Shown: positions 53,802-64,000 of the stretch, one piece after another
Layout: every line of letters begins with the position of its first letter
Numbering within the stretch: the stretch's first letter is position 1
Source: Phaseolus vulgaris
Taxonomy: Eukaryota; Streptophyta; Magnoliopsida; Fabales; Fabaceae
DNA: 64,000 nt
NCBI RefSeq assembly: GCF_000499845.2
Contig: NC_023758.2
Span: 15,456,427 to 15,520,426, forward strand
Direction of reading: 5' to 3'
Translations under genes and position numbers: made by a program
Notes under the pieces: generated by a model
Seen by the model: the letters and a program-made list of their open reading frames with translations, nothing else
The model's database searches: none
Told to the model about the DNA's origin: nothing

Positions 53802-54128
53802 TCAGAAGGAACAACCTTCCCGTCCACCAGCAGCGAGAATCTGTTTCTTTAGCCCCTCGTTTTGCTGCTTCAACTCTTCAGCCCCCTCCCGAGCTTGAAG
53901 AAGGTCTTTAGTAACCTTCTTGGATTCCGCCTGCGCCTGGGCCAGCTGTGTGGTGATCTTCTCATTTTCCTTGTTGGCTTCGGCGAGTTTAGCCATGGTG
54001 TCGTCTCTCTCCTTTTCGACTTTGCCCAAAATGACCTCCCGATCTGCTGACCTTTTCTCGAGGTTTTTTACCTTGGCGGCATCTGCTTTGATCAACGCCT
54101 CCAGGTCAGCCACTTGCTCTCCAGCTTG

Positions 54129-56730
54129 CTCTGTTACAGTAAAATACAACCGGAGGGGCACGCCCGTTACCGGCTTGCAGAGGACTGGTGGCGTCGCCAG
54201 GTACTCCTTCAGTTTAATGAAAGCTGCTTCGCATTCATCAGTCCATGCAAAGCGACTGTTTCTCTTGAGGCACTGGAAGTATGGGTGCCCCTTTTCTCCT
54301 CCGGCGGAAACAAACCTCGAGAGCGCCGCCATCCGCCCTGTCAACTGTTGCACCTCCTTAACCGATGTCGGGCTCCGCATGGCGATAATAGCCGCACATT
54401 TGTCGAGGTTCGCCTCTATCCTCCTCTCAGTGAGCAGAAAACCCAAGAACTTACCGGCCTCTACCCCGAAAACACACTTCTCGGGGTTCAACTTGAGGCG
54501 GTACTTGGATATTGTGTGGAACAGCTCTTCCAGGTCTGCCATGTGCTGCACCCTATTTTGCGACGCCACCACCATATCGTCTACATAAGCGTACACATTC
54601 CTCCCAAGCATTGGCGCCAGGACCTTATCCATTAGTCTCTGGTATGTGGCGCCCACATTTTTCAGCCCGAAGGGCATCACCTTATAGCAGTAACTGCATG
54701 TCTCGGTCATGAATGCAGTCTTGCTCTCGTCTCTTGAGTGCATCTTAATTTGGTTGTACCCCGAAAAGGCGTCCAAGAAACTTAGCACCTTGCTGCCGGA
54801 CGCACTGTCTACTAAGGCGTCGATGCTGGGCAACGGATACGAGTCCTTTGGGCATGCCTTATTCAGGTCCGTGAAGTCAACGCACATCCTCCACTTTCCG
54901 TTCGCCTTTTTCACCAAGACGACGTTGGCGAGCCACTCGGGGTACTGAATCTCCCTGATGTGGCCAGCGCTCAGCAGCTTCTGCGTTTCGTCTTTCACCA
55001 CCTGTTGTCGTTCCTCATTGAACTTCCTCCTTCTCTGACGCACGGGGCGGACCGTGGCGTCCATGCTGAGGTGGTGACACAGGAAATCGGGGTCGATGCC
55101 TGGCATATCCGAGGCGGACCATGCGAAGGCATCCAGGTGGCGTGAAATCACTCCTGCCACCCCCTCCTGTTCTTCTGGGCTTAGCGAACTTCCTAATTTG
55201 AAAGTTTTGCCGCCAATCTCCCTTTCTACGGCGTTAGCTGCAGGCTGTTCCCTGCTGTCATCTTCGACGGGCGCCGCTTCTTCGACGGGCGCCGCCTCTT
55301 CCGCGAGCGTCGCGGCGTCAGGGCCTTCCTCCATTGACACATCTGCTTCGGGCATCCCCCTCTCCGCTATGGCCTCTTCAGGCGTCTGCCCAGCGGGCGT
55401 CGCCTCAATCATCGTCGCGTCCACGCTTGGCGGACGCTCATACACCATGAATACGCCTCTCTTCGTTTTCAGGCTGTTTTCGTAGCATTTCCTCGCCTCC
55501 TCCTGGTCTGACCTGATGACTATCACCCGACCACTGAGGTCCGGCAGCTTCATCTTCATGTGACGGGTGGAGGACACAGCGCTCAGACGGTTTAACGCCG
55601 GTCTGCCCAGCAAAATATTGTAGGCAGAATTAGCGTTCACGACGAGGTACCGAATGCTCTCGGTGCGGGAGGCCTCTCCGTCTGTGAACGTAGTTCTCAA
55701 CTCCAGGTACCCCCGGACTTCTACCTGGTTATCCCTGAACCCATACAGGCACCCAGTATAGGGACTCAACAGATCAGGGGACAACCGTAACTTATTAAAG
55801 GTCGACAGAAACATGACGTCTGCCGAGCTCCCTTGGTCAACGAGCACTCTGTGGACCTTCCTTCCAGCTGTGACGACCGAGATGACAACGGGGTCGTTGT
55901 CGTGGGGTACCACATCCCGGAGGTCTCTTCTCGTGAACACAATATCTGACTCCCAAGGCTCCCCCGAGAGCCTCTCTTCGACTGAATTCACCCCCCTCGT
56001 GTATTTCTTCCGCTGGGAGGCGGTGGGTCCTCCGCCGGAAAAACCTCCAGCAATAGTGTGGACCTCGCCAAGCACTGGCATCTCGTGTGCTGGCTCCTCT
56101 GCCGGCGGCGGCAAGGTGGCGGTCGTTGTGGTATCTGTGACATAATCTTTCAAAAACCCAGTCCTCACCAGCTCATCTAGCTGGTAACCCAACGACAGGC
56201 AATTATCGATTTGGTGCCCGAAAGCCTCGTGGAATTCGCACCAAGAGTCTTTACGGGGCCCTAACACCTTGTCGGACTTCGCCGGTCGCCTCAGCCTCTC
56301 AGCTATGTTGGGCACGGCGATTAAATCCTTCAACTCAACCACGAAGTTGTACCTCGCCGGTCTTGCTCTTTCTCTGGCGGGCGTTTGCCTCCTGCTGGGC
56401 CCCGGGGCTGGGGCTTTCTGGCCTCGTAGGGGCGTCTCGCCTCTGGCTTCTTTCTCCCCGTCGTGGTCTCATTGACTCTGACGGGTTGAACACGCGCCGG
56501 TCCCCTCGGGCGTGAGGGCACGGCGCTGGTGCGCTTCACACAGACCTCCCCTTCCGATGAAATATGCTCTACCGCCCTGCGCCGTAATTCAGCGAAAGTC
56601 CTAGGGCGATTACGGATGATGGATTCTCCGAAGGGGCGACACACGCCTTTTACAAATGCTTACACGATCATAGGCTCCTCTGTCGTGCCAACCTTCACGA
56701 CCTGGGCCCCGAAAACCTCCTTCAACGTTA
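54129..56730 (-). pseudogene. gag-pol: A3 gag (5' deleted), protease and RT
   Basis: Very similar to A2. The gag start codons after the leader are joined near 56715 to codons for GAQVVKVGT, removing about 620 bp. A lost G near 56380 shifts the frame. The knuckle CEFHEAFGHQIDNC, protease VDQGSSADVMF and RT with YVDD follow in a single open frame that then runs into the coiled coil of C's antisense gene. Dead copy. Confidence 0.88.
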
Positions 56731-56782
56731 CTGTAACTTGGTAGATTTTCTCGAACTTGTGATGGGACTGATGTTTTATATC

Positions 56783-56801
56783 GGCCCCACGGTGGGCGCC
56801 A
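56783..56801 (-). other. A3 primer-binding site (tRNA-Lys type)
   Basis: The minus strand reads TGGCGCCCACCGTGGGGCC, the closest match to the tRNA-Lys complement among the family A copies. Confidence 0.82.
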
Positions 56802-56803
56802 AA

Positions 56804-58053
56804 TGTTCCGTCCAGTTGACCGGGACGTCTTCGTGCGCGACCTCAACCGTCAGTTAGGGACTCCTTCCCACTGATTGCCTGTGGATTCCTGCAAAAAAGA
56901 GGACAAAGAGGCGCCCTAGCGGCCGTTTGCACTCCGACGCTCAAGTCAGCCAGCAAGAAACACCAAAAACTGTCCACCTACGTGTCTGAGCACCGCGTGT
57001 GGTACTCTGAAGGTGGTAAAAGAACTGTGTATATTTGTGTGTTGTCTCCTTCTGGCAAAAATATTTCCCCAGTCACTTGTACGTAACCTTAAAGCACGAG
57101 CAAGCAACTAGAGAGTTCTCTGGTAAATTTGCCGAAAGTTCCAACCCTTTTTCCAACATTCTTCGCGCTATTTAAACTACCCAAGCATTTAAAGCGTCTT
57201 AAAGCGCTTTTAATCACAAACGTAACGCACTCATTAAAGCGCTTAATTAGAAAACGTAGCGCATTTAAGACGTTGAAACGCTCGGGAGCCATTATAGTAC
57301 CTGAATGCTCAAAAGGGAAACTGTATTGAATGACTTTTAATTACCTGGCACCTGACTGAAAGGTGTTTCTATTCTGGCATGGCTGTCGTACACGTGGAGG
57401 GCCTCACGACGCCATGACCCCATCTGGGAGCGCTCCTGCCCACCTGGGGACGTTTCTACGTGTGAGTCCTCCTGCTGGGAGTGCTACTGCGCTAGGGGTG
57501 ACTTTTTGGGTGCCAACTCGCGCCCCCAAGTATCTAGTCACTTACTTTGAGAGCGTATCTGCCTTCCTTTTGTACTCTGCACCCGGTTGCCCTGGGCGTG
57601 ACTTTCCTCTTGAGTCGTATCTGCCCCACAGGCGTCTCTGGGGCGGCAGGAGCACTTTACGAGTCAGGTTGCCCTTCACTGGTACTATTACTATGGCCTT
57701 GAAGCCACCTTTTCCTTCTCTTTACTACTGCCCCGTGCTATTGGGACCTGAGGCCTTCCCACGGCGTCGCTCCCTCCATGGTCTTTCCTACCCATGGGTA
57801 TCGGGGAACCACACCGCGATTGCCTTACTTTAGCGCTGTTTGATCTGGCGACACCTTGGTTGGGCGACGCCTTTACTTAGGCGACGCCTTGCCTTGGCGA
57901 CGCTTCCTCTTGGCGTCTCTCCAACGAGGCGACGCCTTCACCTAGGCGACGCCTTGCCTTGGCGACGTTTCCTCTTGGCGTCTCTCCAGCTAAGCGACGC
58001 CTCGCGTTGACTTTGACTTTGACTTAGTCAACGCCCGGGTACGGGACGGTACA
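56804..58053 (-). repeat. A3 5' LTR
   Basis: 1250 bp, TGTACCGTCCC to GGACGGAACA on the minus strand. Hairpin at 57776-57797; GGCGACGCC tract at 57843-58010, arranged differently from A2. Confidence 0.93.
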
Positions 58054-59450
58054 AGGCCATCTTCAGTCGCCTCATCGTCTTCCTCGTCATCCTCTTGGAT
58101 CACCTGAGGGGTTTTCCTCTTTGGCTTCCTGAGGATGAGCTTTTTGCGCTGTTGGGCGGGCTGGGCCTCTGAAGGAGTTGGGCCTTTAGGGGGCGATCTG
58201 CCCTGTGCAGCGGCGATCTCCACCACTGAATTTGGCACGGTCTGGGAACCCGACGCCAACCCATGGGCTCGGGCAAGCGCCCTCAGTTCAGCTAGTTTTC
58301 CCTTGCCCAACATACGATCTGCATAATGCAAAGGTACATGGGTTAGCTCAGAGAGAAAGATAAACACATAAGTCAGTATGCAACAAAAGCAGATAAGTGG
58401 TGCAGAAAATAAAACCAAAGTCTTGTGCACAACAGACAAGACGCCCAGAAACAGTTAGCAGAAGTAACGTCAAGTGTAATGACTTAGACACTGAGGTGAG
58501 CTCTAACCTATGCGAACTTCGAGTTGATCTTCGAAGAACTCGAAGGAGATGAGCGCAGTGGTGAGGAAGGTGATATTGGCGTCCGCCACGCTCTTCCAGA
58601 AGAGGCACAAATCCTTGTCCAAAGCACCCATGCTGTCAGGACTTCTTGGCCTCCTGAAGCTTCCCTTGGCGTCTTTGTTTCCCTTGTTTACCCAGTACAA
58701 GGGAAACCCGTCGAGCATCGAGGCGTCCTGGTCGTTTGGGCGCACTTGGACAAATTTGCCCTTCCAATCCTTGTAGGATTGCTGGAAGATAGAGAGGATC
58801 GACCTCCCAGCAATCCCGTTCAGACTCACCCACAGGCGATCTCCCGGGTGTTTGGCTTCAAAAAGGAAAAGAAAAACGTCCACTGACGCTGGTAGCCCCA
58901 AACGCGCGCACATGATTTGGAACGCCCTTACGAACGCCCAGCTGTTGGGGTGAAGCTGGGCGGGGGCAATATCGAGCTCGGTTAGCAGCTCTCGCTCGAA
59001 ACGAGTGAAGGGAAGTCGGAGCTTCACCTTCTTGAAAAACGTGGTGTAGAGGAAGCAGAACGACCCGCCACCGCTTGCTTTGTCGTCAGCACAGATCGGC
59101 TCCTCAGGGTGGCAAGGCAGCACGGTCACCTTGCTATCGTGCTCCTTGTGAAAGGAAAGATCCGACTGGTCCCCTTTCCTTAGTCGGAGTACCGCCGGTT
59201 CAGAGTTTATCGAAGACGTTTCTTTCAGCAGTGCCGAGCTGGCCCAAGGGTAAAGTTTTTTATAATCTGGAGTGGGGGCGGAGGCTCCTCTGGCGACAGG
59301 TGGAGTAGCCTGAGCCAGGTTAGGGCGGGAGGTTGCTGGCCTCTCAGCCTGGGAAGAAGAAGCACCAGGTGCTCGCGGTGGGTTGTGAGCTTGAGATGAA
59401 GGGTTTCGTGACGAGGGAGGAGGATTTGGGGTGATCTTTGAGCGAGCCAT

Positions 59451-60023
59451 CGCGGAAGCTGCAAAGGAAAAAGAAAAGGAAAGGTGAGCAGGGGTCGCAG
59501 AGGCTGACTCGATCGTGAAAGAAGGGTGAAAAACGAACGAACGAAAGTTCGTTGTAATGGAGACGAAGCCCTAAGTTACGAGAAGGGAGAAACAGAAGAA
59601 ACAGCCCACAACGTATGCACCAGACAGTTAATGGATGATGCGAATCGGTTAAAATGCAGGAAAAATCAGCAGAAGAAGTAAAGGGGGTACCTTTTTATGA
59701 TCAGAAGAACGATGAAGGAAGTTGAGGATTCAGGAGGTTGAAGAGCGTCGTGAGTTTTGCAGAAGAAGCTTGAAGCGTTTGGAAAAGCAAAGAAGTGATG
59801 GAACAGTAGACGTGAAATGGGTTTAAGGGTTTTTCGAATGAGTTTTGGAAGCGCAAACGACAGTTAAAGGTAACCGTTGATGAAGCCACGTGTCGAGCGA
59901 TTGGAAGAGTGTTTGGTGGAGCGTCAAAAAAGCAGAAAGTACAAACGTTTGGAATTCTGCGCCAGCGCCACGTAGATCGGTAGTGACGTGACTCCTTTAG
60001 TCTTTTCGCTGGACAAGTCTTCG
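59451..60023. other. C region upstream of the antisense gene
   Basis: No gene. Expected promoter and leader of the minus-strand gene. It ends next to the polypurine tract with GCCACGTAGAT and GTGACGTGACTCC, positioned like the CACGTG module of family A. Confidence 0.45.
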
Positions 60024-60042
60024 CTTAAGACTGAGGGGCTTG
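60024..60042 (+). other. C polypurine tract
   Basis: CTTAAGACTGAGGGGCTTG directly before the 3' LTR. Confidence 0.8.
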
Positions 60043-60929
60043 TGTACCGCCCTCGTAGTCGAAAGAGATGACGTGGCATCAAGCTATTGTATAGGCGTGT
60101 TGATGGACGCCTGGCTGGCAGAAGGGAAGGAAGTCGGGGGGCTCGTGTAGTCGCCAGTTATTAAGTTGGCGTGCTCCGATCTCCATACACCAGAACCGGC
60201 GGTCACCGGGTTGAAGATGAAGTCGCCAGATGCGAACCCAGGCGACCTAGTGGTTAGAGATCGCCGAAACAAGGACATCGCCGAAGATGAAGGCAGATGG
60301 CCATTTCCCAGCTGGCCAGAGAACGAGCTCGGGAGATAGCACACTTGAGCATACACGGTGAAATAGGTGGTACAGATCATGAAGGCGGCCGGCGAGACCA
60401 CAGGGAAGGTGTGTACGAAGGCACCCGAACTCGCCATCCAGAAGAGATCACGCTCCAAGGCAACTATGCACTGAGTAGTATCATGCACAAGTAACTTAGC
60501 CAAAGAAGAGTCAGAAGTAGCGCCCAAGTCAAGGATGCTCCAGATGAAGGCACGTGTACAGCTGGATGCGAGCCACGTGTCCAGATGTGTAACTGCCAGG
60601 AGAGAGAAAGTATCCAGGTATATAAGAGTTTCCAACGAACTTCTGAGGTACGCACGCGTTTAGAATTACTTCTTTACAACTGCGAGAACGAGAGTGCACT
60701 GAGAGAGAACTGGTTACGGTTCCTTAGAGTTCTTGAGTTTTACTCTTGAGTAATTGGTGGTTCAGTCGCTGACTTGGGCGTCGGAGCGCGATCGGCCGTA
60801 GCGGCGCCGTTTCGTCTTTTGCAGGTTCTTGAGGTGGATCGCGGTGAAGGACGAAGGCTAACATGGCGCATACGTCGATCCAAGTTTGACGAGGCAAAGC
60901 TCCAGCGTTTTGGTCAACAGGCAGGATTA
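60043..60929 (+). repeat. C 3' LTR
   Basis: 887 bp. The terminal CA has become TA (GGCAGGATTA), otherwise like the 5' LTR with about 12 differences (roughly 1.3%). Confidence 0.94.
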
Positions 60930-60934
60930 GCCTC
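60930..60934 (+). repeat. C target-site duplication, right copy
   Basis: GCCTC, the partner of 49153-49157. Confidence 0.93.
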
Positions 60935-60962
60935 CATGTCCACTTGAGCTTGATCTCCATCA

Positions 60963-63900
60963 TACTCCTCGAGTTGGAGAGAATTCGACCACGAATTCTG
61001 GAGACCTACAGAAAAAGGAGTTAGATCGCTGACATTAAAAGTATGACTACCTAAGAATGTATCAGGCATATCTAACTCATAAGCATTGTCATTAATCCTC
61101 TTGAGGATTTGGAAAGGTCCATCCCCTCGAGGCATTAGTTTGGACTTCCTTTGAGTAGGAAAGCGATCCTTCCTCAAGTGAAGCCAAACCCAATCGCCCT
61201 TATCAAACAACAATGCTTTTCTCCTTTTATTGGCAAGTTCAGCATACTTGCCAACCTTCTTCTCAATTCTCTTCTTGATGTCTTTATGCAAAGTTTTCAC
61301 AAAAGAAGCCTTTTCATCCCCATCTTTGCACAAGACCTCTCCAAGAAGGGGAATAGGAAGAAGATCAATAGGTGTTAGGGGGTTAAACCCATAGACAACC
61401 TCAAAAGGAGAATGTGAGGTGGTAGAATTTACTACACGATTATATGCAAACTCAACATGGGGTAGTAAATTCTCCCACACTCTAGGATTCCCCGAAATAA
61501 AACATCTTAATAGTTGTCCCAAAGTTCTATTCACCACCTCGGTTTGACGATCAGTTTGTGGGTGGCAAGTGGTAGAAAATAAAAGCTTAGTCCCAAGCTT
61601 GCCCCACAAGGTCTTCCAAAAGTGACTCAAGAACTTGGGATCTTTATCGGACACTATAGATCTAGGAATCCCATGCAAGCGAACCACTTCTTGGAAGAAG
61701 AGGTTTGCAATGTGGCATGCATCATCCACTTTGTGGCAAGGAATAAAGTGAGCCATCTTTGAAAAACGATCCACTACCACAAAAATGGAGTCCTTTCCCT
61801 TTGATGTCTTGGGTAAGCCTAAGATGAAATCCATAGATATATCTACGCAAGGCATTGAAGGAATAGGAAGAGGAGTATATAGACCATGGGGATGCATCTT
61901 AGACTTAGATTTGCGGCAAGCTATGCATTTATCACACAAACTATGAACATGTTTATGCATATGAGGCCAAAAGAAATGTTCATGCAACACATCCAAAGTT
62001 TTAGCAACCCCAACATGTCCCATTAAACCCCCCTCCTGAGCTTCTCTAACAAGAGATAATCTAATAGAGCATTGAGGAACACAAAGACGTTTTCCTTTAA
62101 AAAGAATGCCATCTTGTATAAAAAAGTCTTTGTGTCCTCCCTTAAGACACTCTTGATATATGAGAGAAAAATCAAGGTCTTCATGATATCAAAACCAAGA
62201 TATTGAGAGCTTAAAAGATTTAGCAAAGTATATCTTCTAGAAAGAGCATCCGCCACAATATTTACTTTGCCTTGCTTGTGTTTGATCACATAAGGAAATT
62301 GCTCAATGAATTCCACCCACTTGGCATGCCTCTTGTTAAGTTTGTTTTGGCTTTTCAAATATTTAAGAGATTCATGATCACTATGTATCACAAACTCTTT
62401 GGGAAAAAGATAGTGTTGCCACGTGAACAAAGCCCTAACAAGTGCATATAATTCTTTATCATAAGTGGAATAATTGAGATGACTTCCCTTCAATTTCTCA
62501 CTAAAATAGGCTATTGGGTGGCCCTCTTGAAGGAGAACAACCCCAATACCTATGCTTGAAGCATCACACTCAATCTCAAATGTCTTAGTGAAATTAGGAA
62601 GGGCCAAAATGGGAGCATTAGTCAATTTTTCTTTCAAAGTGTCTAAAGCATTTTGTTGTGCTTCTCCCCATTGAAAGACCACATCCTTTTTCACTATGTC
62701 ATTGAGTGGTGCGGCAATGGTACCAAAGTTTGGGACAAATCTTATATAGAAAGAAGCAAGTCCATGAAAACTTCGGACCTCATTCAAAGATTTCGGTGTA
62801 GGCCAATTTTGAATGGCCATCACCTTTGTTTTGTCCACATGGACCCCTTTGCAACTCACAACAAACCCTACGAATTCTATATGATCAAGAGCAAACATAC
62901 ATTTAGCAAGATTAGCATACAAATGTTCCTTCCTAAGGGTTTCTAAAACTTGCCTAACATGCAACCTATGGTCATTCAAAGATAAGCTATAAATGAGAAT
63001 GTCATCAAAGTAAACAACAACAAACTTACCAATGAATGGTCTAAGAACATGATGCATGAGGCGCATGAAGGTACTTGGTGCATTAGTTAGACCAAAAGGC
63101 ATAACTAACCACTCACATAAACCAAAGTTGGTCTTAAAAGCCGTCTTCCATTCATCACCCGGTTTGATACGGATTTGATTGTAGCCGCTTTTAAGATCAA
63201 TCTTTGAAAAGATTTTTGAACCATGTAATTCATCCAACAAATCATCTAGTCTAGGTATGGGATGCCTATACTTAATTGTTATGTTATTGATGGCCCTACA
63301 ATCCGAACACATTCGCCATGTGCCATCCTTTTTTGGCACTAAGTTGATAGGCATGGCACAATGACTCATGCTATCTTGCACCCACCCTTTCTCAATCAAA
63401 GCCTCAACTTGTTGGCGAATTTCCTTGGTTTCACTTGGATTGGTCCTATATGCTGGACGGTTTGGTAAAGAAGAGCCCGGTATCAAATCAATTTGGTGCT
63501 CAATCCCTCTCAAAGGTGGAAGTCCATTTGGAGGATCTTGAAACACATCTTGAAACTCTTCTACCAAATTTTCCAAGCAATGAGGACTATCAACAAGGGA
63601 TTCTACTCTAAGAGTTCTAGGGATGGCTAAGAAAAGAGGATGATGAGCCACTATTTCCCTTTCAATGTCACGCCTAGACACAAGGAGTGTAGGCTTAGAA
63701 CTCTTATCTTTTTTATCTTTTTTATCTTTTTCACTCTCCCTCTTTTTCTTCATGATAACTTGGTCCTCATGGACTTCTCTTGGAGAGAGAGATTTTAAAG
63801 TAACCTTGTGACCATGGAATTCAAAAGATAGCTTGTTGGTAAAGCCATCATGTAAAACTTTTCTATCAAATTGCCAAGGCCTTCCCAAAAGAACATGAGT

Positions 63901-64000
63901 GGCTTCCATGGGCACAACATCACATAATACCTCATCTTTGTATTTTCCAATGGAGAAATGGATGAGGACTTGTTTATTGACAACTATTTCTCTTACCTCA
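60963..64000 (-). pseudogene. pol: B4 pol: post-protease, RT, RNase H and integrase, one frameshift
   Basis: Open from the right edge of the window (no stop up to 64000) through the protease-RT linker and RT ([25 protein letters not shown] near 63000) to RNase H ([26 protein letters not shown]). Near 62165 the frame changes; the same position is also damaged in B2. The integrase frame then runs from about 62160 to the LTR: zinc region [13 protein letters not shown], core [41 protein letters not shown], and a C-terminal [17 protein letters not shown] module ending with the [16 protein letters not shown] tail that enters the 3' LTR. The tail is cut by element C. Uninterrupted RT here defines the A2 insertion point in B2. 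Confidence 0.92.

Larger units (their letters stand above)
54129..58053 (-). mobile_element. A3: truncated family A copy inside C
   Basis: On the minus strand: 5' LTR (58053-56804), primer site (56801-56783), a gag with its first ~200 codons deleted, protease and RT up to RLYFTVTE, then an abrupt end at about 54129. RNase H, integrase, antisense genes and 3' LTR are absent and no target duplication can be matched. The deletion must have taken the 3' half and possibly some of C. Confidence 0.88.
53802..59450 (-). pseudogene. C antisense gene, interrupted by A3
   Basis: This minus-strand gene starts at the ATG at 59450. Exon 1 (59450-58508) has a Pro/Ser-rich N-terminus and the PF04195-type domain with LLTELDIAPAQLHPNSWAF and FLFLFEAKHP. 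The intron 58507-58319 (189 bp) has donor GTTAGAG and acceptor ATGCAG, at the same place as in aORF2 of A1 and A2. Exon 2 begins with DRMLGKGKLAELRALA and continues with a basic KPKRKTP and an acidic EDDEEDDEA run. It is cut at about 58054 by A3 and resumes at about 54129 as a coiled coil (VADLEALIKADAAKVK to GREGCSF, stop 53802). Only one antisense gene is present in C. Some sequence at the A3 left junction was probably lost. Confidence 0.75.
49158..60929 (+). mobile_element. C: non-autonomous Tat-lineage element (gag-protease plus antisense gene)
   Basis: 11,772 bp including a nested A3 fragment. 5' LTR 49158-50044 and 3' LTR 60043-60929, both 887 bp with about 12 differences. Duplication GCCTC on both sides. 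Primer site 50047-50065, polypurine tract 60024-60042. RT, both RNase H domains and integrase are missing: gag-protease joins directly to the last few pol codons. The antisense gene and the 3' region are kept. Confidence 0.94.
48196..64000 (-). mobile_element. B4: CRM-clade element, minus strand, runs off the right edge, split by C
   Basis: Its 3' LTR is 60962-60935 plus 49157-48196 (minus strand), interrupted by C. Internal pol runs from 60963 to the window edge. It is close to B2 throughout and preserves some positions that B2 has lost. Confidence 0.93.

Overview
The window looks like plant nuclear DNA made almost entirely of nested Ty3/gypsy LTR retrotransposons. I found no convincing host gene, tRNA, rRNA or CRISPR. 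The organism is probably a flowering plant. A legume is a guess from general familiarity with these families. The abundance of CRM-type (centromeric) chromovirus copies suggests a pericentromeric or otherwise heterochromatic region, which is an inference.

Two main lineages alternate. Family A (copies A1, A2, A3) and its relative C are Tat-lineage elements. They have a primer-binding site matching the 3' end of tRNA-Lys, a gag with a C-H-H-C zinc knuckle, a pol with two RNase H domains and no chromodomain, and a long 3' region with spliced genes on the opposite strand (antisense ORFs, aORFs) carrying the PF04195-type 'putative gypsy type transposon' domain. Family B (B0 to B4) are CRM-clade elements. 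They have an iMet-type primer site, a CCHC gag and an integrase whose C-terminus runs into the 3' LTR.

Layout. (1) 1-18329 is A1 (+), its 5' LTR mostly off the window, with decayed gag-pol, two antisense genes and a 3' LTR. It contains the solo CRM LTR B0 (3491-4485) in pol and the gag-only CRM derivative B1 (13073-17710, minus) in its 3' LTR. (2) 18330-20411 is a scrambled old gypsy remnant (F). (3) 20412-42024 is a CRM element, B2 (+, TSD CTTAG), split in pol by A2 (25363-39263, minus, TSD GTACC). A2 has an unbroken 1811-codon gag-pol ORF and two spliced antisense genes, and is the youngest-looking element. (4) 42103-43278 is a solo LTR (D, TSD CGTAG). 43284 to about 45600 is an old minus-strand gag/leader remnant (E). 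About 45600-48195 is AT-rich DNA of unknown origin holding the solo CRM LTR B3 (46717-47735, TSD GATGT). (5) 48196-64000 is a CRM element, B4 (minus, running off the window). Its 3' LTR is interrupted by element C (49158-60929, +, TSD GCCTC), a gag-protease element without RT or integrase. C's antisense gene is in turn interrupted by A3, a truncated family A copy (about 54129-58053).

The point of most interest is the 3' half of family A. It carries two tandem cassettes, each an intron-containing antisense gene followed by U3-like DNA. The U3-like DNA between the genes appears to be a relic of an LTR start. It contains a 77-bp tandem array of a hairpin that also occurs in the LTRs and shows compensatory base changes. 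Element C lost all of RT, RNase H and integrase yet kept gag, protease and an antisense gene.
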